Shown piece by piece: positions 57,444 through 64,000 of a stretch of DNA of 64,000 bases. The DNA comes from Branchiostoma belcheri. Taxonomy: Eukaryota > Chordata > Leptocardii > Amphioxiformes > Branchiostomatidae. The DNA is taken from assembly GCF_001625305.1 (NCBI RefSeq), contig NW_017802824.1:3736271-3800270 (forward strand). The letters are read 5' to 3'. The notes beneath the pieces are model-generated. The model saw nothing but the letters and a program-made list of their open reading frames with translations, made no database searches and was not told where the DNA came from. A program made the position numbers and the translations under genes. Each line of letters begins with the position of its first letter. The first letter of the stretch is position 1.

Positions 57444-57611
57444 TCACAGACTTTCTGCCTGAATCTCGTTGAGCACGTTGTCTGCCTGGTGATGATTTCG
57501 CATGCCGCTGTTCCCGCCCGGCTGCTGGCTGTGCCCGGTGCCGTCTCCACCCCGTCTCTTCCACCGCTTCTTCTTGTCCTTAGGTGGCGGCGCTGGGGGC
57601 TCGACCTGAAC
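57444..57611 (-). CDS. Gene D terminal exon: proline-, lysine- and glycine-rich C-terminus
   Basis: Acceptor TTGCCTAG, phase 0. Starts VQVEPPAPPPKDKKKRWKRR, then a Gly/Gln/Asn/His-rich stretch, ending NEIQAESL and TGA. Longer than in A and B and alignable with them only in its proline-rich start. Confidence 0.8.
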   Translation of the reverse strand, partial: VQVEPPAPPPKDKKKRWKRRGGDGTGHSQQPGGNSGMRNHHQADNVLNEIQAESL

Positions 57612-60600
57612 CTAGGCAAAGTACAATGAGCATGAAAAGTAATGGCATGACATGGTTAATTACCATCCAACGAGAAGATGCCCCTTATTAGCCATGTTAT
57701 GATTATGGCACAATTTCCAGCCCGGGGCTCGGCCGGGCAGTTTCCAGGAACAAAAACTATAATACAAAAGACAAAAAAGTAAAAAAAAAATTATAAGTAC
57801 CATTTGTGTATAAAATGTTTGTTTTTCGATCACACAAACAGCCCGGCCGGGCCACGGTTTGGAAATGTGCCCTGATCATAATGCAGGTACACCGTTCTTC
57901 TCAAGATGGAGATTTCTTTCATTTTTTTTTTATCGGCACACAAGCATGAAGCATAAGGTGGGCAAAGCGTATTGTTTGTATTATGGCCAAGTATGCTCAC
58001 CACAACAGGTATACTCTCTTCCTCCTGTATGCTGGCTGACAGACGGGGGTCCTGACCGTCAGGCCGATGCCGCTCCACGGTGGAGTAAGGCGGGAGGGTG
58101 TTGGAGTGAGCCAGGCCTAGAAAAACATCAAGACGATTATAATAATAATAATGCGGGTTTTATTTGAAACACCTCACAGCCCGAAGGCTGAATTACATGT
58201 CCCGCACATTGTATAAAAACATATTGTGACAATATAATTATTACATTTTTACAATATAACACTAAATTTAAAGTTAAAATACCAACCTCATTAAAGTACT
58301 AGATTAAAATCAAATCAAATTATTCTAGGGAACATGTCATTAGATTCAAAAACAAACAAAAGTGTAGTACTGTAGGTCAAGCAAAAAAAAAACAGGAAAT
58401 ATATGTAAAATTGTCGTCCGTAACTGGACTTAACAATGGTAGTAAATAGAATTAATGGACTTGAATTTTATTTACTATCATTGTAAAGTACGGTGCTGTT
58501 TACAGAGTAAACATTACCCGGCTTTACTGGCATTCACTACCATTGTTAAATTCTCGTGCAGTAATATCTATTGATAGCCTCACGTGGATATGAGAGTCCT
58601 ATGGAGGTCCAGTCCTTGTCCACTCTTGGAGGAGGCCGTGGTTTGAGCGTGCCGTCCATCTCCTGCATTTCTAGGTCCTCCACACCGGAGTCGTTCGTAC
58701 CATGTCCGGGTTTCCGCCCGTACTTCGGTATCGGTGGTACAGATCGCGTTGGAGACAGAGCTGGGGTAGCTGTTTATCGGCACATTGTTAAATCAATCAG
58801 AAAATACACCACGCCATGTCGAACAAGTAATCTATTTAACGCGAGAATTTTGCGAAAGGAGTAGAGTGGAGTAAATCATTTAACATTAGGGCACACCGAC
58901 CCTCTGTCACCCAGGACGGGGGTCGTTCCATACTTTTGACATTATTTGACCTAATGTTGACGTCACACGTTCGGAAGAACTACGTGTCTATACATGTTGT
59001 AGTACTAAGGATTCCGATGAGTCAAATTCTTTTTGAGTTGGAAAACAGAAATTTTTTTTTTGTAATACGCACATTATTACGTACCAATTCAGATTAACTT
59101 TTATTCTAACTTATGTTGTTTAACTAAACCTTGACTTATCTCCTGGTGTATACAAGGCAATTATTCTGCCCCCTAGTATAGCAACCAAAACATTAGTAAT
59201 CATTCCTATTTTTTCGTGAAGGCATGACTTACCACGTTTCTCATCGGCACAGATCCACCCTTTCTTTTTAGCCACGAACACCCCAACGACTGACACCGTT
59301 GCCATGACGATGACCGCAACAGAAACGGAGATGATGGCGATGATAGATGTCCTCGATTCTTTCAAGAACAACATAAAGCATAGTAGTGAGATCTCAAGTC
59401 CTTGTATTCCTTGAGGTTAAGGCGAAACCAAGCTTCACATTATGTACCATTTGATTATGGTATGATCCTAATTGATTTTTGTCTCTCCATTGTCAAAATT
59501 AACGTATGGTATCTGTGCAATATCAGGAAAGTTTTTTTTTTCTTTTTATAAATCAATACTGGAATTAAAACGAGTTGGTTTGAAATGATTTATGAAGAGC
59601 TGTAGAAGGCATTGGTGTGATGGGTATTTCGACAGACAATTCATTCACTCTTCGGTGTCACTTCCGTCAATTTAAAATCACTCAACAGTGGTGAGGCAAA
59701 CTTCAATCATCCCCCACCGAGAAACTGGTCAGTTTCAATTTTTACATCGGGACTTACGCTACAAGCTTACAGGCATTTTTATGCTTCTCACCTTTAACAG
59801 ACAGCCGTATCTCCCGCTGATCTGAGCTGAAGATGTTCGTTGCCTTGCAGATGTAGATCCCCTCATCGTCACCAGTGACGTGGTCAATAGACAGCATGGC
59901 GGTCTTCATCTTGCCTACAATCTTCTCCATGATGGAGATGCCGTTGTTTGTATCCAAAAGCACGCTCTCGACGCCATTTTTGTTTCTCCACAGCCACGTG
60001 ACTTTCTCTGGTAGAGGATCGCCGATGACGTCACAGTAGAACCGTGCGACCTCACCCTGATTGGTGGAAACTTGCGCTGACGCCGCTTCAACTTGTGGTT
60101 TTCCTGATACAATAATAATAATGTCAAATAGTCACTAAACAGATTAAATCAGAAAGTCACTTCGTGAAAAAATGAAGACAATTTTACAAAGGATTGTTTT
60201 CGCCTAGAGCTTTCGACCAGTGCCTCTGATCTTCTTCAATAGACCGACCCAGTGAGACTGGTCGGAGGCTCTAGGTGAGAACAATACGTTGTGTGGGAAG
60301 AAAAGTTTTAAGTAAATAGAGAAACATCAGAATGATACTCTTATGGAAATGCTGGATGTACCAATGGTAGGAAATTCCAATGAAGTCGAGTAACGCTCAC
60401 TTTGTAAACTGTACCAGCTTTACAATGGTAGTTAATAAAAGTCAAGTCCAGTCATCTTGAGCTTTAACAATGATAGTAAGCGAATTTACTATCATTGGTA
60501 AATCCAACTTTTCCTGCAGTGATAATTGCGTCACGTCAGAACTATATCTGTTCATATGAAGGTGTTAAAAAACACATACCTAAGACGTCAAGTTCAACAT

Positions 60601-63229
60601 CTTTTGTGACTACAGGGAATCCGTCACTCGTTGCCACGCATTGATATGTCCCCTCCACGTCGTAACGCACCCGGTGGAAGCGAAGCGGGTTTTCCCAGTA
60701 CAAACTTGTATCCTTCCGCTGCCACCGGATGTGAGGTTTGGGGTTTCCGTCCGCGAAGCAGTTGAGTGAGAAGTCGTTATTTCCGTACATGACTGAAACT
60801 TTGTCGTTGAGTGTGGAGTCAATACTGGGCGGGTCTAGTAAGGAATAATTGTAAATTTTTTTTAAAAAATTGCATTATCATCATTAGGACGATGCAAAAT
60901 AGGTCAATTTCCTGCTAATCATTTCTTCACAAATTAAATTATTGCAAATAAGTGCCGATCAGGAATTACAAATTAAATCGAAGACTATCGCTCAAATGGA
61001 AATGTAATATCTATGACCATATCAATTTCAATGTAATCGCTTCCATCTGGAAAAGATGAAAATTATGGAAATGTGCAAACTGTGCAGATGATGAGCAGTA
61101 CGTACAGAACACCTCTAGCCGGATGGAGCCCACACCGACCGGTAAGATCCGGTTGTCCGCCTCGCACTGGTAAACACCGCTGTCGTACTTGGAAACTTTA
61201 ACGATCTGGATGCTTCTCTCCCTGGACCAGAACAAAAGGGACCAGAACATTACAGACAGGAAGTAAATGAATGAGCTTTATTATAGTCGAATCAACTGGA
61301 GAGATCTACATAGACTGGATATCGGACCGGCCGTCAGCCAGTTCCCCTCGGCGACCTGATGCCGTACGCCCGCCGGTCAAAATGAGCGCTACGGGGAGTT
61401 GAGGCCTGAAGGGAGTTCGTATGGGGACACTCCCTTGGGCCACAACAACCTCGTAGCACTAATTATACCGGCTGGCTTATAGCCTCGAGCCGCCGAAGGG
61501 AACTGGCTGATGGCCAGATATCCAGTCTGGCTCCCAGGGTAGGAGGGATCCAAATACATACTTTATAGAAAGAGTATCAATCTCAACGCAAGCCCGTTAC
61601 ATATTTTCAAATTGCTGGCAATATTGGGAGAAGATTTGTGTTTCTGAAAGTTAGAGAGGCTCTTGAAAAGGTAAGATTTGAGAGAGAGGAATGTAGATAT
61701 GGTATTATGAAATGGAATACATGTGGAAAAAAGTAACCAACCTTTGTATGCTGTCCCTGGGGAGCCGGTCCCCCCGTTTCCGCCAGGTGACGGTTGCTTT
61801 AGGGTTGGAATCGACGTAGCAGGTCAGGTTTACCGACTGGCCCTCTCTGGCGTGGATGGACGGGGACGGGACCGACACAGTCGGGGGGTCTAAAGATTGA
61901 AACGCGGGAAATCACGTTATACGTCAATGTCGTAAGGATATTTTACAACTGCATGTGCATCTCTTGCTTTACTCTCCAAGTTTTAGGCTTATTTTTGGCG
62001 TTTTTAGGCTTTTCATCGGGCTCTCTTTTTTGCACTGGTATCTTTTGAACGCCAACATCACGTAAAAGATAGATACCATACCAGTGCAAATAAAGAAAAC
62101 CCGATAAAAAGCCTAAAAATACGCCAAAGAATAAGCCAAAACCCAAAACTCTGCTTGGAGAGTACCCTTGCTTTGTTAGATAAATATGGAAGCCTGCTAT
62201 AACATGCAAAATGCAATAACCAACTTACAGTCAACTCGTAGTATTCTTGAAGCAGCTCGGGGTTTGACAATATCAGGAAACCCCTGGTCGGCAACACAGG
62301 TGAAGTTAGCGCCGTCGTCCCACTTGGAGACCCGCGCCGTGAACAGCTCCAGCGTGACGGTTCCTCCCTCGTCATTGCTAGCCGTATCTTCTGAACCGAA
62401 CTGGTGGGTACCGTTGTACCAGGTGAGCCGAGGAGGAGGGTAGCCGCCTCGCGACCGGCATCGGAGCAGCAGTTCGTCTCCTGCCGTCAGTGGTAGCTCT
62501 GCTCCGGTGATGTCAGGGGGTCCAACCATTGGCACTATAACGCCGCAGATTAAAATTTAGAATATTACTTAAAATGCATTATTTGCAAAGCAAAAAGTAT
62601 AACATTTACTAAGCTCACATGACCTAGCTTAATTATGTGTAGAGGCCAGCCCCTCCAAGTTAAATAATAGAACCAAACACCACAGGATGTCTACCACAGC
62701 ACCAGTTACCATGGTGACAGACGCCTGGTCGAGGTCATGGACCTTATGTGTTTGAAAGTAGAAATTGTGCAATAACAATATCTTTAACAATATTTTTCTT
62801 TCTGCGAAGACATTTAAAACACCATTATCTAAACGATGGTACCAAACACGTCTACAAAACAAACCATTTACACTCAAGATTAGGTTAGAAAATGAAACAT
62901 GATGCGATATAACTGACCTATGACCGTGAGTGTAACATCTGCAGCGGCCCTCACACTCGGTGTTGAACATCTGTAATCCCCAGAGTCTTCCACCTGAGCG
63001 TCCCGGATATTCAGGTTGTACTCTCCCTGTAACGCGTCACCGACTATACTGTGGCGTTCATACATGACAGAAACCTTCCTCCCCGAAGATATAATGTTAT
63101 CACCCGGCGGCCCTTGCCAACTGACGACGTCGTCGCTGCTAAGATCGTTGAAAGAACAGCTGAGGCTGGTATCCTTCCCTTCGAGAACGACTTTAGATTC
63201 AGGCCGTCTTCTATAGAACGCACCGTCAG
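57444..63229 (-). CDS. Gene D: Kirrel/nephrin-like five-Ig transmembrane receptor (signal exon not found)
   Basis: Ten exons on the minus strand (63229-62918, 62534-62229, 61889-61742, 61221-61106, 60834-60580, 60103-59792, 59358-59233, 58769-58584, 58116-58001, 57611-57444) join into 680 codons plus TGA with consistent phases. Order: Ig1, Ig2 (undivided), Ig3 (two exons), Ig4, Ig5, membrane helix, tail. The signal exon is probably right of the window, as gene B's is 7.8 kb away. Tail: RSVPPIPKY, TNDSGVEDLEMQEMD, KPRPPPRV, YPRL-x8-YSTV, and a long basic and glycine-rich C-terminus. Tail-to-tail with gene C. An adhesion or recognition receptor role is inferred. Confidence 0.84.
58001..58116 (-). 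CDS. Gene D exon: second tyrosine of ITAM-like pair
   Basis: 116 nt, same as gene C. Acceptor TTCTAG, donor GTGAGC. LAHSNTLPPYSTVERHRPDG then an acidic EEESIPVV. Confidence 0.86.
58138..58340 (-). repeat. LINE 3'-end fragment in gene D intron
   Basis: Minus strand reads CATGTAATTCAGCCTTCGGG, GTGAGGTGTTTCAAATAAAA, then CCCGC and an (ATT)n tail, the look of a LINE 3' end with a short simple-repeat tail. No reading frame. It is in sense with gene D and offers an AATAAA inside the intron. Confidence 0.5.
58419..58563. repeat. MITE family M1, copy 5
   Basis: CTTAACAATGGTAGTAAAT at the left and the inverted ATTCACTACCATTGTTAAAT at the right. In the gene D intron between the two tyrosine exons, as copy 4 is in gene C. 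Confidence 0.65.
58584..58769 (-). CDS. Gene D exon: cytoplasmic SH3-ligand and DSGVEDLE block
   Basis: 186 nt. Acceptor AAACAG, donor GTGAGG after CCAC, so the split codon becomes arginine rather than glycine. RSVPPIPKYGRK, TNDSGVEDLEMQEMD, KPRPPPRVDKDW and GLSYP. Confidence 0.86.
59233..59358 (-). CDS. Gene D exon: transmembrane segment
   Basis: 126 nt, acceptor TGAAAG, donor GTAAGT. A helix beginning IIAIISVSVAVIVMATV is followed by AKKKGW, matching the AKKKG anchor of gene B. Confidence 0.88.
59792..60103 (-). CDS. Gene D exon: Ig5
   Basis: 312 nt, acceptor TATCAG, donor GTGAGA. FYCDVIGDPLPEKVTWLW, a variable middle, and GIYICKATNIFSS. Confidence 0.88.
60350..60524. repeat. MITE family M1, copy 6
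   Basis: GGATGTACCAATGGTAGGAAATT at the left (first 20 bases shown by start and key block) and ATTGGTAAATCCAACTTTTCC at the right are inverted. Inner GGTAGTTAATAAAAGTCAAG. In the gene D intron between Ig4 and Ig5. Confidence 0.65.
60580..60834 (-). CDS. Gene D exon: Ig4
   Basis: 255 nt, acceptor TACTAG, donor GTATGT. LNCFADGNPKPHIRWQRKD and EGTYQCVATSDG. Nearly identical in DNA to genes A and B over the middle third. Confidence 0.9.
61106..61221 (-). CDS. Gene D exon: second half of Ig3
   Basis: 116 nt, acceptor GTCCAG, donor GTACGT. IQIVKVSKYDSGVYQCEADN and a closing strand. Confidence 0.87.
61265..61550. repeat. Inverted-repeat element in gene D intron
   Basis: Arms of about 40 bp at 61313-61353 (GACTGGATATCGGACCGGCC and on) and 61491-61530 (inverted). 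GC-rich between the arms. A GAGCTTTATT motif lies at the left. Could fold into a hairpin in the transcript. Confidence 0.6.
61742..61889 (-). CDS. Gene D exon: first half of Ig3
   Basis: 148 nt, acceptor CTTTAG, donor GTTGGT (weak, position set by paralogues). PPTVSVPSPSIHAREG, VNLTC (sequon) and VTWRKRGD. Confidence 0.85.
61971..62163. repeat. Foldback palindrome in gene D intron
   Basis: Arms of about 75-90 bp (CTCTCCAAG...TTTTAGGCTT...TGCACTGGTATC against the inverse ending CTTGGAGAGT) with a spacer of about 28 bp. The intron transcript would form a long hairpin. Probably a foldback MITE. Confidence 0.75.
62229..62534 (-). CDS. Gene D exon: Ig2 (undivided)
   Basis: 306 nt, acceptor GTTATAG, donor GTAAGT. 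LRCRSRGGYPPP, LTWYNGT (sequon), VSKWDDGANFTC and VADQGFPD. Confidence 0.89.
62692..62750. repeat. Interspersed repeat shared with gene B intron 1, copy 2
   Basis: CAGTTACCATGGTGACAGAC then GGTCATGGACCTT, partner of 14939-15007. Lies in the gene D intron between Ig1 and Ig2. Confidence 0.45.
62918..63229 (-). CDS. Gene D exon: Ig1 (V-like)
   Basis: 312 nt, acceptor TTCAACAG, donor GTCAGT. LSCSFNDLSSDDVVSWQGPP, IVGDALQGEYNLNI and GDYRCSTPS. An in-frame ATG upstream at 63275 would give a hydrophobic start (MLLLNIMYLSIDIS) without an upstream exon; the conserved splice acceptor makes a separate signal exon likelier. Confidence 0.87.
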
Positions 63230-64000
63230 CTGTTGAAATATCGATAGAAAGATACATGATGTTGAGGAGAAGCACAAACGACTAGCACAGAATCTGTTAG
63301 CATAGCCTTTGGTAGTTTTCAGGGTTTTTTTTTGGAATAATATCCCTTACAAAGCAGGAATAGACTGTAGCAGAGCTACGCTCTCTTGTGATAACGCGGG
63401 GCCTCTTGTCCTTAATACACTATGCACGATTTCTATCTTACTTGTAAGACAGGCTTTCTTCAAAGTAAGTATGAAAAGGTTTTTGTGATGCTAACAGCGT
63501 AGTCTTGTGATTTTTATGTTTTGAGATGAGCCATCTCTCTGTGCAGCTTTCTTGGCAGACGAAATCTCGAGCTTTACCGCTTGACTTGGAATCTTTATTT
63601 CCAGGAAGAAAGGAGACAGGCTGATTACAACACATCGCAAAGAACATCATCCGGAGACTGTCAGATGCTTCTGCTCCATATAACGGCGTCCCTAACAGAC
63701 TCCTTAAGTGGCTTGTAGATGGCACGGGAGCATTTAGCGGATCAGCAAGACACGACAGCCAACATTATCTCCACATTACCGTCCCGCGTGCCACTCAGGG
63801 GTATCACACTGCCATCACTTCAAGCAGCGATTCCATCAGCTACCGCCCAATTACCAGACCTTCCCCAAACTCCGTTGCCGCGTGATGGACTGGAGTGTCT
63901 GGCGGTTGGCATTTACCTGAAGTGCCTGCAGTAACTTCATGGCAGTAAAAGTCTGCATATCACGGGGGGAGATACAGGCAAATAGCGTTTCTTCGTATAT
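63230..64000. other. Sequence upstream of gene D Ig1 exon
   Basis: Expected to be gene D intron 1. No signal-peptide exon with a phase-1 donor could be chosen on the minus strand. A 71-codon frame on the plus strand (63719-63934) shows no recognisable motif. Confidence 0.45.

Overview
The window looks like nuclear DNA of an invertebrate animal. It has split genes with GT-AG introns, SINE-, LINE- and MITE-type repeats, minisatellites and AT-rich spacers, and no bacterial-type operons. An invertebrate deuterostome, most likely a lancelet (Branchiostoma), fits best, but that is an inference from gene content and repeat style; no species marker is present.

The main content is a cluster of four paralogous genes for single-pass immunoglobulin-superfamily receptors. 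Genes A (1019-4544, 5' part outside the window), B (13462-29175, apparently complete), C (38381-about 49350) and D (57444-63229, minus strand, signal exon not found) share one architecture: Ig1 (V-like, WxGPP), Ig2, Ig3 (split over two exons), Ig4, Ig5, a transmembrane exon and three cytoplasmic exons. Exon lengths and phases match almost exactly between copies, and every joined reading frame closes (B: 687 aa; D: 680 aa without signal peptide). Five Ig domains plus recognisable Ig1 (GDxxxGEFNL) and Ig5 (PDRIxWxW) signatures point to the kin-of-IRRE/NEPH (Kirrel) and nephrin-like adhesion family, but the cytoplasmic tail is unlike the vertebrate Kirrel tail as I remember it. All four tails carry a class I SH3 ligand (RxxPPxP), an almost invariant DSGVEDLE block, and an ITAM-like pair YxxL-x8-YxxV/I encoded across an exon junction.

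Layout: 1-4.6 kb, 3' half of gene A. 4.6-13.2 kb, non-coding spacer with MITE-like repeats. 13.2-29.2 kb, gene B, with a 7.8-kb first intron and a gene-specific extra intron inside Ig2 that holds a transposon-like element. 29.2-38.4 kb, spacer with a 200-bp minisatellite, a SINE, a TTAA element and a hammerhead-like motif. 38.4-49.6 kb, gene C, whose 5.3-kb intron holds an antisense LINE inserted in a 70-bp minisatellite. 49.9-51.3 kb, a second LINE fragment (+). 51.3-57.4 kb, spacer with a TTAA-flanked element, a SINE and a MITE. 57.4-63.2 kb, gene D, convergent with gene C and containing foldback repeats in its introns.

The genes probably encode cell-surface recognition or adhesion receptors that diversified by tandem duplication, with a tail built for tyrosine-phosphorylation and SH3 signalling. 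No tRNA, rRNA or CRISPR feature was found. Everything here was read by eye; splice sites were chosen by GT-AG context, phase and paralogue alignment.
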